From Streptomyces sp. NBC_01498 (lineage in GTDB: Bacteria; Actinomycetota; Actinomycetes; Streptomycetales; Streptomycetaceae): DNA of 64,000 bases. Both the position numbers and the translations under genes were made by a program. The DNA lies in assembly GCF_036327775.1 (NCBI RefSeq), contig NZ_CP109598.1, forward strand, positions 1,984,001 through 2,048,000, written 5' to 3'. Under the pieces are notes generated by a model. The model saw only the letters and a list, made by a program, of their open reading frames with translations. It ran no database searches and was not told where the DNA came from. Shown piece after piece: positions 25,813-34,452 of this stretch; position 1 is the stretch's first letter; the number at the start of each line of letters is the position of its first letter.

Positions 25813-26451
25813 GTGGCTCAGTTCCGACTCCAAGGCAGCAAGGTCCTCGCCGTCGACATGGCGGGCGACGCTGTGCACGCGAAGAACGGCTCGATGGTCG
25901 CCTACGACGGCCGGATGGCGTTCAAGAAACTCTCCGGGGGCGGTGAGGGCATTCGGGGCATGGTGACCCGGCGCCTCACCGGCGAACAGATGGTGATGAT
26001 GGAGGTGAGGGGCGAGGGCACCTGCTTCTTCGCGGACCGCGCGAGCCAGATCAGTCTCGTCTCGCTGCACGGCGACAAGCTGTACGTGGAGGCGAGCAAC
26101 CTGCTCTGCACGGACGGCGGTCTGCGCACCGGCACCAGCTTCACGGGCCTGCGCGGCGGCGCGAGCGGCAACGGCCTGTTCACGACGACCGTCGAGGGCA
26201 CCGGCCAGGCGGCGATCATGTCGGACGGGGCGGCCGTGGTGCTGCGGGTGACACCCCAGTACCCGCTCTCCGTCGACCCCGGCGCGTACGTCGCCCACCA
26301 GGGCAATCTCCAGCAGCACCTCCAGTCCGGGGTCACCTTCCGGACGATGATGGGCGAGGGCGGCGGCGAAGCCTTCCAGATGCGGTTCGAGGGCGACGGC
26401 CTGGTGTACGTCCAGCCGAGCGAGCGCAACACCGTCGGGGGCGATGTCTGA
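25813..26451 (+). CDS. AIM24 family protein 1
   Basis: 212 aa. Start at the GTG at 25813, giving AQFRLQGSKVLAVDMAGDAV, the normal beginning of the family; the frame upstream is open but non-typical. The protein is a beta-sandwich with repeated glycine turns (FKKLSGGGEGIRGMVTRRLTGEQ; GLFTTTVEGTGQAAI; YPLSVDPGAYVAHQGNL). AIM24/TIGR00266 proteins are named after a yeast mitochondrial biogenesis factor; the bacterial role is not established. First of three consecutive paralogues with overlapping stop and start codons. Confidence 0.9.
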   Translation: MAQFRLQGSKVLAVDMAGDAVHAKNGSMVAYDGRMAFKKLSGGGEGIRGMVTRRLTGEQMVMMEVRGEGTCFFADRASQISLVSLHGDKLYVEASNLLCTDGGLRTGTSFTGLRGGASGNGLFTTTVEGTGQAAIMSDGAAVVLRVTPQYPLSVDPGAYVAHQGNLQQHLQSGVTFRTMMGEGGGEAFQMRFEGDGLVYVQPSERNTVGGDV

Positions 26452-27101
26452 TGCCGTTCAGGGAGATCAACTCGAAGATGGTCGAGGCCACGGTGGAGCC
26501 CGGCCGGCGGATGTTCAGCCAGCGCGGCGCGATGCTCGCCTACCGGGGCGAGGTCACCTTCACCCCGAACACGGCGGGCGGCCGGGGCGGCCTGATGTCG
26601 ATGATCGGCCGCCGGGTGGCGGGCGAGGCGACCCCGCTGATGACCGTCGAGGGCAGCGGCACGGTGATGTTCGGCCACGGCGGTCACCACATCCAGGTCA
26701 TCGCCCTGGCCGGGGACACCCTGTACGTGGAGGCGGACCGGCTGCTCGCCTTCGACGGGACGCTGGAGCAGGGCACCATGTTCATGGGCGCGCAGGGCGG
26801 CGTGATGGGCATGGTGCGCGGCCAGATGACGGGCCAGGGCCTGTTCACCACGACCCTCAAGGGCCATGGCTCGGTCGCGGTGATGGCCCACGGCGGGATC
26901 GTCGAACTGCCCATCGGCCAGGGCCGTACGGTCCATGTCGACCCGCAGGCGTACGTGGCCCACCACGGCGACGTACGCAACAAGCTGTCCACCGCCGCCG
27001 GGTGGCGGGACATGGTGGGCCGGGGCTCGGGCGAGGCGTTCCAGCTGGAACTGAGCGGCAACGGTGCGGTGTACGTCCAGGCGTCGGAGGAGAAGCTGTG
27101 A
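26451..27101 (+). CDS. AIM24 family protein 2
   Basis: 216 aa; TGATG overlap with gene 1. Same beta-sandwich plan: MFSQRGAMLAYRGEVTFTPN, VAGEATPLMTVEGSGTVMFG, LYVEADRLLAFDG, GLFTTTLKGHGSVAVM, VDPQAYVAHHGDV. Ends VYVQASEEKL and overlaps the next start by GTGA. Gene 1 and 2 share the motif G(D/E)GxVYVQ(P/A)SE near their C-termini, showing an internal duplication in the cluster. Confidence 0.9.
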   Translation: MPFREINSKMVEATVEPGRRMFSQRGAMLAYRGEVTFTPNTAGGRGGLMSMIGRRVAGEATPLMTVEGSGTVMFGHGGHHIQVIALAGDTLYVEADRLLAFDGTLEQGTMFMGAQGGVMGMVRGQMTGQGLFTTTLKGHGSVAVMAHGGIVELPIGQGRTVHVDPQAYVAHHGDVRNKLSTAAGWRDMVGRGSGEAFQLELSGNGAVYVQASEEKL

Positions 27102-27892
27102 GCGCGCCCGTGATCCACGACCCCATGACTCTGCCGAGTGACGACAACGTCAACGCGTACACCTTCTGTGTGGAGTTGAAGGGGAGCCAGTGGTTCCTCC
27201 AGAAGGGCAAGATGATCGCCTACTACGGGCGGATCGACTTCAACGGGATCGGGCACGGACGGCTCGACCGGCTGGTGCGGAGCAGCTTCCACTCGCCGCT
27301 GCACGCGAGCGACTGGGTGGTGGCGGAGGGCAGCGGCAAGATGCTGCTCGCCGACCGGGCCTTCGACGTCAACTCGTTCGACCTGGACAACGGGAACCTG
27401 ACAGTCCGGTCCGGCAATCTGCTGGCGTACGAGCCGTCGCTGGCGCTCAAGCAGTCGATCGTGCCGGGCTTTCTGACGCTGATCGGCACGGGCAAGTTCG
27501 TGGCCGCGTCGAACGGTCCGGTGGTCTTCATGGAGCCGCCGATCCGGGTGGACCCGCAGGCGCTGGTGGGCTGGGCGGACTGCCCGTCGCCGTGCCACCA
27601 CTACGACCACGCGTACATGACCGGGGTGATGGGCGGGCTGCGGGCGCTGACCGGTCTCGGCGGATCGTCGGGCGAGGAGCATCAGTTCGAGTTCGTGGGG
27701 GCCGGTACGGTGCTCCTCCAGTCGAGCGAGGCGCTGATGGCCGAGACGGCGCGCGGCGTGGTGCCCGGCGAGCCCGGTGTGCCGGGTGGCGGCGCCGCGC
27801 CGGGGTCCGGCGGGCAGCCGGGCGGGGCCGTGGGCGGGGTGCCGAGGATGCCGGGGCAGCTGGGAGACCTGCAACGACGCTTCGGGCTGTGA
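27098..27892 (+). CDS. AIM24 family protein 3
   Basis: 264 aa; the GTG overlaps the stop of gene 2 (GTGA) and GGAGGAG lies 8 nt upstream. More divergent copy: YTFCVELKGSQWFLQKGKMI, MLLADRAFDVNSFDLDNGNL, IRVDPQALVGWADCPSPCHH with a Cys/His cluster absent from genes 1 and 2. The last 45 residues are a Pro/Gly-rich tail (PGEPGVPGGGAAPGSGG) ending in LQRRFGL. The Cys/His cluster may bind a metal. Confidence 0.87.
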   Translation: MSAPVIHDPMTLPSDDNVNAYTFCVELKGSQWFLQKGKMIAYYGRIDFNGIGHGRLDRLVRSSFHSPLHASDWVVAEGSGKMLLADRAFDVNSFDLDNGNLTVRSGNLLAYEPSLALKQSIVPGFLTLIGTGKFVAASNGPVVFMEPPIRVDPQALVGWADCPSPCHHYDHAYMTGVMGGLRALTGLGGSSGEEHQFEFVGAGTVLLQSSEALMAETARGVVPGEPGVPGGGAAPGSGGQPGGAVGGVPRMPGQLGDLQRRFGL

Positions 27893-27985
27893 GCGGTAGT
27901 CTGCGGAATGTGACCTCGAACGTGTGCGCCTTTCCCGTGCCCGGGGTCACACTCGCCGACATCGTCCAATTTTCAACATCTTAGG

Positions 27986-27998
27986 TAGAATTAATATA
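27986..27998 (+). promoter_or_regulatory. Leaderless promoter of the MarR gene
   Basis: TAGAAT (27986-27991) lies 6 nt before the ATG at 27998 inside an AT-rich patch (TTTTCAACATCTTAGG) that is striking in this GC-rich window. No ribosome-binding site. Confidence 0.65.
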
Positions 27999-28474
27999 TG
28001 GAGACCGAGACGGCCACTCGCTGGCTGAGCGACGCGGAGCAGTGCACCTGGCGCACCCACCTCGATGTCAGCAGGTTGCTGATGCACCAGCTGGAGAAGG
28101 ATCTCCAGCCGTTCGGGCTGACCAACAACGACTACGAGATCCTCGTCAACCTCTCCGAGGCCGAGGACCGGCGGCTGCGGATGAGTGACCTCGCCGCCGC
28201 CACGCTCCAGTCCAAGAGCCGTCTCTCGCACCAGATCACCCGGCTGGAGAACTCCGGTCTGGTCCGCCGCGAGAACTGCGAGTCGGACCGGCGCGGCCTC
28301 TTCGCCGTCCTCACCGATCACGGCATGGAGACGATGCAGCAGGTCGCCCCGCACCATGTCGCCTCCGTACGGAAGCACTTCATCGACCTGCTGCCGTGCG
28401 ACGCCCTCACGGCGCTGAACCAGTCACTCACGCCGGTCGCCGAGCATCTGCGGGGACGCCGCGCCAAGAGCTGA
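27998..28474 (+). CDS. MarR-family transcriptional regulator
   Basis: 158 aa. Dimerisation helices are at both ends. The winged helix-turn-helix runs LRMSDLAAATLQSKSRLSHQ, ITRLENSGLVRRENCESDRRG with the wing Arg-Gly. Likely from a leaderless mRNA. It follows the AIM24 cluster by 105 bp and converges with the histidine kinase gene, so its target is not obvious; its own AT-rich promoter is a candidate. From memory it corresponds to SCO5405. Confidence 0.9.
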   Translation: METETATRWLSDAEQCTWRTHLDVSRLLMHQLEKDLQPFGLTNNDYEILVNLSEAEDRRLRMSDLAAATLQSKSRLSHQITRLENSGLVRRENCESDRRGLFAVLTDHGMETMQQVAPHHVASVRKHFIDLLPCDALTALNQSLTPVAEHLRGRRAKS

Positions 28475-28498
28475 CGCGCCGGGGGCCGCGGCGGGCTT

Positions 28499-30115
28499 TT
28501 ACGGGCCCGTCGCGAGACTGTCCGGGACCGGTGCCGCGCCGTCCGGCACCGGCGCCGCGACGGGCTCCTTCGGCTCCGGTGGCGCGACGGGCAGGCGCAG
28601 TTCGAACAGCGCGCCGCCCGCCTCCGCGCGGCCCGCCTCCAGCGTCCCGCCGTGCCGGTGCGCCACGTCGCGGGCGATCGCCAGGCCCAGCCCCGCGCCC
28701 CCGTCGTCCCTGCTGCGGGCGTCGTCGAGCCGTACGAAGCGCTCGAAGATCCGCTCCCGCTCCGCCTCCGGCACACCCGCCCCGTCGTCGGAGACCGCGA
28801 GCACCACCCGCCCGCCCTCCCGGCGCACCGTCGCCCGCACCTCACCGGCCGCGTGCCGCTGGGCGTTGTCCAGCAGATTGCCCAGCACCCGCGCCAACTG
28901 ACCGCGTGAGCCCGCCACTTCGGCGCTCCCCCGGACATCGGTCCGCACCGGGACCCGGTCGGTGGACCGCTGCGAGACCTCCTCACGCACCAGCGCGGCC
29001 AGATCCAGCCGCCCGCGTCCGGCCTGCTCCCCCGCGTCCAGCCGGGCCAGCAGCAGCAGATCGGCGGCGAGTTGCTGGAGCCGTACGGTGTCCGCCACCG
29101 CCCCCGGTACGTCCAGCAACTCCGGGTGGGCCGCGCCCACTTCGAGCTGCGTACGGAGCGAGGCGATCGGGCTGCGCAGTTCGTGCGAGGCGTCGGCGAC
29201 GAAGCGCCGCTGGCGGTCGACGGAGGCTTCGAGCGCGGTGAGCGTCTCGTTGGTCGTCAGGGCCAGCCTGGCGACCTCGTCGTGGGTGTCCGGCTCGGGC
29301 ACGCGCCGGCTCAGGTCCTCGGAGGCGGTGATGGCCGCCATCTCGCGCCGGATGCCCTCCACGGGCCGCAGGGCGCGCCGGGTGACCAGCCAGGTCACCC
29401 CGCCGACGACGATCAGCAGGGCGGGCAGGCCGATGAGCATCGCGAGCTTGGCGGCGCCGACGGCGCTCTGCCGGGGGCCGAGCGAGGCGCCCGCGTGGAC
29501 GAGGTACGGGCCGCCGGCGACGTGGTCGACCTGGCGCGTGGCGAAGCGGTGCTCGACCGTCTCGCCGTCGACGGTCACGCTTCCGTCGCGGTGGTCGCGG
29601 GGGGTGGAGACCGTACCGTCGGCGGGGTCTCCGGGGGCCGCGCTGTCGTCCTCCCCGCGGTCGTCCCCGGCGTCGTCGTCACTGCTGTCGCTGTCGTCGT
29701 CACCGCCGCTGCCGCTGTCGTCGTCGTCGCTCCCGCCGGTCGGGGTGGGGGTGGGTGACGGCGTGGGAGTGGGCGCGGCGGTCGGCGGGGGTACGGCCGG
29801 GGTCACGGCGGAGAAGCCGGTGCCGGTGATCCGCTCCATGTCCTCCCCCGCGGCGACCACCCGGCCCTTCGTGTCGGTCACCTGGACCGGATGGTCCTTG
29901 CTGTCCGGGAAGTTCAGGTCGCCGAGCGCCACATGGTTCGCCAGCTCCTGGGCGATCTCGCGCGCCGACTGGTCGGCCTCGGTCTGCGCCCGGCCGCCCA
30001 GGTTCGAGCTCAGCGCGAACAGCAGGGCGAAACCGGCCGCCACCAGGGCCACGGCCACCACGGCGGTCGCGGCGAGGGCGGCCCGGGACCGTACGGAGGC
30101 GAAGGGGCGCGTCAC
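28499..30115 (-). CDS. Sensor histidine kinase with Asp-rich sensor loop
   Basis: 538 aa. TM1 at about 13-37, extracellular sensor region 38-225, TM2 near 230-250 (LAMLIGLPALLIVVGGVTWLV), HAMP, then H-box FVADASHELRSPIASL, N-box NLLDNAQRH, G1 SDDGAGVP and G2 GLGLAI. The sensor region holds a Pro/Thr spacer (PTAAPTPTPSPTPTP) and, at 129-157, an acidic run of Asp with Ser/Gly (for example GSDDDDSGSGGDDDSDSSDD). Overlaps its response regulator by GTGA. The acidic loop suggests divalent-cation or cationic-peptide sensing; this is inference supported by the acidic divergent gene. Confidence 0.93.
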   Translation of the reverse strand: MTRPFASVRSRAALAATAVVAVALVAAGFALLFALSSNLGGRAQTEADQSAREIAQELANHVALGDLNFPDSKDHPVQVTDTKGRVVAAGEDMERITGTGFSAVTPAVPPPTAAPTPTPSPTPTPTGGSDDDDSGSGGDDDSDSSDDDAGDDRGEDDSAAPGDPADGTVSTPRDHRDGSVTVDGETVEHRFATRQVDHVAGGPYLVHAGASLGPRQSAVGAAKLAMLIGLPALLIVVGGVTWLVTRRALRPVEGIRREMAAITASEDLSRRVPEPDTHDEVARLALTTNETLTALEASVDRQRRFVADASHELRSPIASLRTQLEVGAAHPELLDVPGAVADTVRLQQLAADLLLLARLDAGEQAGRGRLDLAALVREEVSQRSTDRVPVRTDVRGSAEVAGSRGQLARVLGNLLDNAQRHAAGEVRATVRREGGRVVLAVSDDGAGVPEAERERIFERFVRLDDARSRDDGGAGLGLAIARDVAHRHGGTLEAGRAEAGGALFELRLPVAPPEPKEPVAAPVPDGAAPVPDSLATGP

Positions 30116-30774
30116 CGGGCCACCAGCCGGTATCCGGCGCCGCGCACGGTCTGGATGGCGGGGGCGCCGAGTTTGCGGCGCAGGGCGCTGATGTAGACCT
30201 CGATGATGTTGGGGTCGCCGTCGTACGCGAAGTCCCAGACGTGCTCCAGGATCTCGGGCTTGCTGACGATCTGCCCCGCGCGGACGGCGAGTTGTTCGAG
30301 GACGGCGAACTCCTTGGCGGTGAGCCCGACTTCGGTCCCGTCCCGGTGGACGCGGCGGGTCGCGGTGTCGACGGTGAGGGTGCCGACGCGAAGGACGGGC
30401 GAGGCACCGGCCGAACCCCGGCGGCGCAGCAGGGCCTTGACCCGGGCGACGAGCACGACGTACGAGAACGGCTTGGTCAGATAGTCGTCGGCGCCGGTGT
30501 CCAGGCCCTCGGCCTCGTCGTACTCGCCGTCCTTCGCCGTGAGCATCAGGATCGGTACGTCGTTGCCGGCGGCGCGCAGGGCGGCGCAGACGCGGTAGCC
30601 GTTCATGCCGGGGAGCATGATGTCGAGGACGATCAGGTCGTACGCGCCCTCACCGGCCAGCCGCAGCCCTTCGAGGCCGTCGTGCACGACATCCACGGCG
30701 AAGCCCTCGGCGCGCAGCCCCTTGGCCAGGGACACCGCGAGCCGCTTCTCGTCCTCGACAATCAACAGGCGCAT
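30112..30774 (-). CDS. OmpR-family response regulator
   Basis: 220 aa. The ATG at 30774 has GGGAGG 8 nt upstream and is preferred to a GTG at 30780. Receiver domain: LLIVEDEKRLAVSLAKGLRA, phosphoacceptor in YDLIVLDIMLPGMNGYRVC, then LMLTAKDG and a Lys in YLTKPFSYVVL. The C-terminal winged helix ends ALRRKLGAPAIQTVRGAGYRLVA. Divergent from the acidic PepSY gene over 128 bp with repeated CTTCAG boxes, hence probable direct control of that gene. Confidence 0.95.
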   Translation of the reverse strand: MRLLIVEDEKRLAVSLAKGLRAEGFAVDVVHDGLEGLRLAGEGAYDLIVLDIMLPGMNGYRVCAALRAAGNDVPILMLTAKDGEYDEAEGLDTGADDYLTKPFSYVVLVARVKALLRRRGSAGASPVLRVGTLTVDTATRRVHRDGTEVGLTAKEFAVLEQLAVRAGQIVSKPEILEHVWDFAYDGDPNIIEVYISALRRKLGAPAIQTVRGAGYRLVAR

Positions 30775-30796
30775 GCGCACAGCCTCCCAAATCGAA

Positions 30797-30834
30797 CCTG
30801 AAGAAACCTTCAGGTGACTTCAGGCTGCCTTCAG
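30797..30834. promoter_or_regulatory. CTTCAG repeat array between the regulator and the PepSY gene
   Basis: CTTCAG occurs at 30808, 30818 and 30829, that is 10 and 11 bp apart on the same helix face. An inverted copy CCTGAAG at 30797-30803 forms a palindrome with the first (CCTGAAG-AAAC-CTTCAGG), and CTTCCG follows at 30835. Direct repeats at helical-turn spacing are the usual OmpR-type site. Confidence 0.75.
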
Positions 30835-30902
30835 CTTCCGTCAGCCAGATTGAGGTCCAGCGAAACGGCCCGACGGCCGACGGACCCACGGGAGGAACCC
30901 TC

Positions 30903-31820
30903 ATGAAGCGCAATCTTGTCATCGCCTGCGTCACGGCCGCCGCTCTGATCGGCGGCGGCGCCTACACGGCGGTCGCCACGGGATCGGGACCGGCCGACGG
31001 CGGTACGGAGCCGGCGCCGCGCATGGTGTCGTCGGCGTCGCTGAACGGCGCGGGCGGCGGGGACGACGACCGCGGCGGTGACGACGGTCGCGACGACCGG
31101 GGTGACGACCGGGACGACCGCGCCGGGGACGACAACGGTGCCGGTGCGGCCGGCCCGGCCGGTGCGGGTGCCGGTGCCGGAAAGGGCGGTTCCGCGGCGG
31201 CGGGTACGGGGATCACCGCCGAGCAGGCAGCGGCGGCGGCGCTGAAGCACCGTCCCGGCACGGTGGCCTCCGTCGACCTGGACGACGACGGGGACGACGA
31301 CGGCCCGTCCGCCGCCCGGCACTGGGAGGTCGACGTCATCGGCGGGAACGGCACCTGGTACGACCTGCACGTCGACGCGTCGACCGGCGCGGTCCGAGCG
31401 GACCGCGACGACGACAGCGACGACGATGACGACGACCGGAACGAGCGGGCCGCCGTGCGCGGCGCGAAGGTCGACGCCCGGCAGGCGGCGGCGATCGCGC
31501 TCCGGACCCACCCCGGCGCCGTGACCTCGGTCGACGCGGACGACGACCGCCGGACCGACCACTGGGACGTCACGGTGCGCGGCGACGACGGGCGCGCGCA
31601 CGCGGTGACGGTCGACATGTCCTCCGGCGCGGTGGCGGCGGCCCGGGTCGACGACGGGGACGACGACGACCGGGACTACCGCGCGGACGACCGGGGTGAC
31701 GACGACCGGGGTGACGACGGACGCGACGACGACGGCGACGACCACGACCGGGACGACGACCACGGGGACGACAGCGACGATCACGGCGACGACCGGGGTG
31801 ACGACGGCGACGACGACTGA
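30903..31820 (+). CDS. Exported Asp-rich protein with two PepSY domains
   Basis: 305 aa. Signal peptide at 1-26 (LVIACVTAAALIGGGAYTAVA). Asp/Arg/Gly linker at 53-78, PepSY domain 1 at about 103-166 (ITAEQAAAAALKHRPGTV to DLHVDASTGAV), a short acidic bridge, PepSY 2 at 188-246 (VDARQAAAIALRTHPGAV to VTVDMSSGAV), and an Asp/Arg/His tail of 55 residues. Net charge is very negative. PepSY domains inhibit proteases or bind ligands outside the cell. Paired with a histidine kinase that has the same kind of acidic stretch, this looks like a self-contained surface stress or metal module. A terminator follows. Confidence 0.88.
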   Translation: MKRNLVIACVTAAALIGGGAYTAVATGSGPADGGTEPAPRMVSSASLNGAGGGDDDRGGDDGRDDRGDDRDDRAGDDNGAGAAGPAGAGAGAGKGGSAAAGTGITAEQAAAAALKHRPGTVASVDLDDDGDDDGPSAARHWEVDVIGGNGTWYDLHVDASTGAVRADRDDDSDDDDDDRNERAAVRGAKVDARQAAAIALRTHPGAVTSVDADDDRRTDHWDVTVRGDDGRAHAVTVDMSSGAVAAARVDDGDDDDRDYRADDRGDDDRGDDGRDDDGDDHDRDDDHGDDSDDHGDDRGDDGDDD

Positions 31821-31896
31821 CGTCGCGCCGTACAGCGCCGTACAGCGCCCCACCGCGCCTCACCGCGCCGTAGCGCGACTGGCACCGCCCGGACCG

Positions 31897-31930
31897 CCGG
31901 TGGCGGAGGACAGCCCTCCTCCGTCACCGG
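31897..31930. terminator. Hairpin between convergent PepSY and meaB genes
   Basis: CCGGTGGCGGAGGA (31897-31910) pairs with TCCTCCGTCACCGG (31917-31930), 14 bp with one G-T pair; loop CAGCCC. It sits between two converging stops and suits both. Confidence 0.75.
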
Positions 31931-31988
31931 CACCGCGCGTCCGGGGCGGACGGACGGGACACCGGCGTACGGTCCGCCGAGAGGCGCG

Positions 31989-32948
31989 CTACCCGCCCGT
32001 CAGCCCCGCCACCAGTTCGTCCGCCGCCGCGTACGGGTCCAGCTCGCCCGACACGATCCGCCGGGCCAGCGCCCCGAGCCGCCGGTCGCCGCGCAGGTCG
32101 GCGATCCGCTCCCGGAGCGCGGTGACGGCGATGGTCTCCACCTCGCGGGCCGCGCGCCGGGTCCGCCGCTCGGCGAGGACTCCGTGCTTCTCCAGCCACG
32201 CCCGGTGCTTCTCCAGCGCCTCCACCAGCTCGTCCACGCCCTCGCCCCGCGCCGCCACCGTCTTGACGATGGGCGGGCGCCAGTCGCCGGGCCCGCGCGC
32301 CTCACCGAGGCCGAGCATGTGGTTCAGCTCACGGGCGGTCGCGTCGGCGCCGTCGCGGTCGGCCTTGTTGACGACGTAGAGGTCGCCGATCTCCAGGATC
32401 CCGGCCTTGGCCGCCTGGATGCCGTCCCCCATGCCGGGCGCGAGCAGCACCACCGAACTGTCCGCCTGCGAGGCGATCTCCACCTCCGACTGCCCGACTC
32501 CCACGGTCTCCACGAGGATCACGTCGCAGCCCGCCGCGTCCAGCACCCGTACCGCCTGCGGCGCCGCCCAGGCGAGCCCGCCGAGATGCCCGCGGGTGGC
32601 CATGGACCGGATGTAGACACCCGGGTCCGACGCGTGGTCCGACATCCGGACCCGGTCGCCGAGCAGCGCTCCCCCGGAGAACGGCGACGACGGGTCGACG
32701 GCCAGCACGCCGACGCGCCTGCCCGCCTTCCGGTACGCGGCGACCAGCGCGGACGTCGTCGTCGACTTGCCGACCCCGGGCGAACCGGTGAGCCCGACGA
32801 CGTACGCGCCGCCCGCCAGCGGCGCGAGCGCCGCCATCACCTCGCGCAGATGCGGCGACGCCCCTTCGACCAGTGAGATCAGCCGGGCCACCGCCCTGGG
32901 CCCGCCCTCCCGGGCCTGGGCCACCAGCTGGGGGACGTCCACCGTCAT
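31989..32948 (-). CDS. meaB: Methylmalonyl-CoA mutase-associated GTPase MeaB (ArgK)
   Basis: 319 aa G3E-type P-loop GTPase. Walker A GLTGSPGVGKSTTTSAL, DPSSPFSGGALLGDRVRM, the switch segment ILVETVGVGQSEVEIA and the base-recognition VVNKADRDGAD are complete. These proteins load and protect adenosylcobalamin on acyl-CoA mutases and eject damaged cofactor. The nearest client here is icmA, 14 kb away; the epimerase gene is close. ATG at 32948 with GGAG upstream; 161 bp after the thiolase on the same strand, so the two may be co-transcribed. Confidence 0.94.
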   Translation of the reverse strand: MTVDVPQLVAQAREGGPRAVARLISLVEGASPHLREVMAALAPLAGGAYVVGLTGSPGVGKSTTTSALVAAYRKAGRRVGVLAVDPSSPFSGGALLGDRVRMSDHASDPGVYIRSMATRGHLGGLAWAAPQAVRVLDAAGCDVILVETVGVGQSEVEIASQADSSVVLLAPGMGDGIQAAKAGILEIGDLYVVNKADRDGADATARELNHMLGLGEARGPGDWRPPIVKTVAARGEGVDELVEALEKHRAWLEKHGVLAERRTRRAAREVETIAVTALRERIADLRGDRRLGALARRIVSGELDPYAAADELVAGLTGG

Positions 32949-33108
32949 CCGTACCGCGCTCCGTTCGTGCTTGCTGAGGATTCCCACCGGACGGGCGCGG
33001 TCGGGCCGCCCCACGGGGCCGCCCGGCCGGGCCTCCCGCAGCGGGACACCCGGACCGGACGTCCGCCCCGGGCCGCCCGCCCGTGAACGTCCGTACCGCG
33101 CCCGTGCC

Positions 33109-34311
33109 TTACGCCTTCGGCACCCGCACGATCAGCGCGTCGCCCTGACCGCCGCCGCCGCACAGCGCCGCCGCGCCCACGCCGCCGCCGCGCCGCTTCA
33201 GTTCCAGCGCCAGATGCAGCACCAGCCTGGCGCCGGACATGCCGATCGGGTGGCCGAGCGCGATGGCGCCGCCGTTCACGTTCACCTTTTCAGGCGACAC
33301 ACCCAGTTCCTTGGTCGACTGGACGGCGACGGCGGCGAACGCCTCGTTCATCTCGATCAGGTCCAGGTCCTCGACGCCGATGCCCTCCTTGGAGAGGGCG
33401 TGCCGGATCGCGTTGGCGGGCTGCGACTGGAGGGAGTTGTCCGGGCCGGCGACGTTGCCGTGCGCGCCGATCTCCGCGATCCACTCCAGGCCCAGCTCCT
33501 CGGCCCTGGCCCGGCTCATGACGACGACGGCCGCCGCGCCGTCGGAGATCTGCGACGAGGAGCCCGCCGTGATCGTGCCGTCCTTCGCGAACGCGGGCCG
33601 CAGCCGGCCCAGGGACTCGGCGGTGGTGTCCGGGCGGATGCCCTCGTCCCGGTCGAAGACGACCGGGTCGCCCTTGCGCTGGGGGATCTCGACGGGGGTG
33701 ATCTCCGCCTCGAAGACGCCGTTCTTCTGCGCGGCGGCGGCCCGCTGGTGGGACCGCGCGGCGACCTCGTCCTGCTCGGGCCGGGCGATGGCCAGCCGGG
33801 TGTTGTGCTTCTCGGTGGAGGCGCCCATGGCGATGGACTCGAACGGGTCGGTCAGACCGTCGTGCGCCATCGCGTCCAGCATCTCGATCGCGCCGTACTT
33901 GTAGCCCTCCCGGGACTTCGGCAGCAGATGCGGCGCGTTGGTCATGGACTCCTGGCCGCCCGCGACGACGACGTCGAACTCGCCCGCCCGGATCAGCTGG
34001 TCCGCCAGCGCGATCGCGTCGAGGCCGGAGAGGCAGACCTTGTTGACGGTGAGCGCGGGGACGTTCATCGGGATACCGGCCTTGACGGCGGCCTGGCGCG
34101 CCGGGATCTGCCCGGCCCCGGCCTGGAGCACCTGCCCCATGATCACGTACTGCACCTGGTCGCCCGTGACGCCCGCCCGCTCCAGCGCGGCCCGGATGGC
34201 GAAGCCGCCGAGGTCGGCGCCGGAGAAGGACTTCAGCGATCCGAGCAGCCGGCCCATGGGCGTACGGGCTCCGGCGACGATGACGGACGTGGTGGTGTGC
34301 GAATCCGGCAT
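33109..34311 (-). CDS. Acetyl-CoA C-acetyltransferase (thiolase)
   Basis: 400 aa, cytosolic; condenses two acetyl-CoA into acetoacetyl-CoA or reverses the step. Nucleophilic Cys in [13 protein letters not shown], His in [12 protein letters not shown], second Cys in [10 protein letters not shown]. It begins [18 protein letters not shown] and has the full thiolase length. AAAGGGG lies 9 nt before the ATG. Divergent from mce and upstream of meaB. With 3-hydroxybutyryl-CoA dehydrogenase (58383) it can feed the butyryl-CoA side of isobutyryl-CoA mutase. From memory it corresponds to SCO5399. Confidence 0.95.
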   Translation of the reverse strand: MPDSHTTTSVIVAGARTPMGRLLGSLKSFSGADLGGFAIRAALERAGVTGDQVQYVIMGQVLQAGAGQIPARQAAVKAGIPMNVPALTVNKVCLSGLDAIALADQLIRAGEFDVVVAGGQESMTNAPHLLPKSREGYKYGAIEMLDAMAHDGLTDPFESIAMGASTEKHNTRLAIARPEQDEVAARSHQRAAAAQKNGVFEAEITPVEIPQRKGDPVVFDRDEGIRPDTTAESLGRLRPAFAKDGTITAGSSSQISDGAAAVVVMSRARAEELGLEWIAEIGAHGNVAGPDNSLQSQPANAIRHALSKEGIGVEDLDLIEMNEAFAAVAVQSTKELGVSPEKVNVNGGAIALGHPIGMSGARLVLHLALELKRRGGGVGAAALCGGGGQGDALIVRVPKA

Positions 34312-34452
34312 GAGAAACGGCCCCTTTGCCTGACGATCGGGAGTTAACGAGGGTTCACCAAATGTACTGAGCGCACAGGTCCCGGGTCACCCGGCGGTGA
34401 GTGTGACGGCGCGCACGTTGCGTAACCGGGCGGTTGGCGCTGCACTGTGCGC

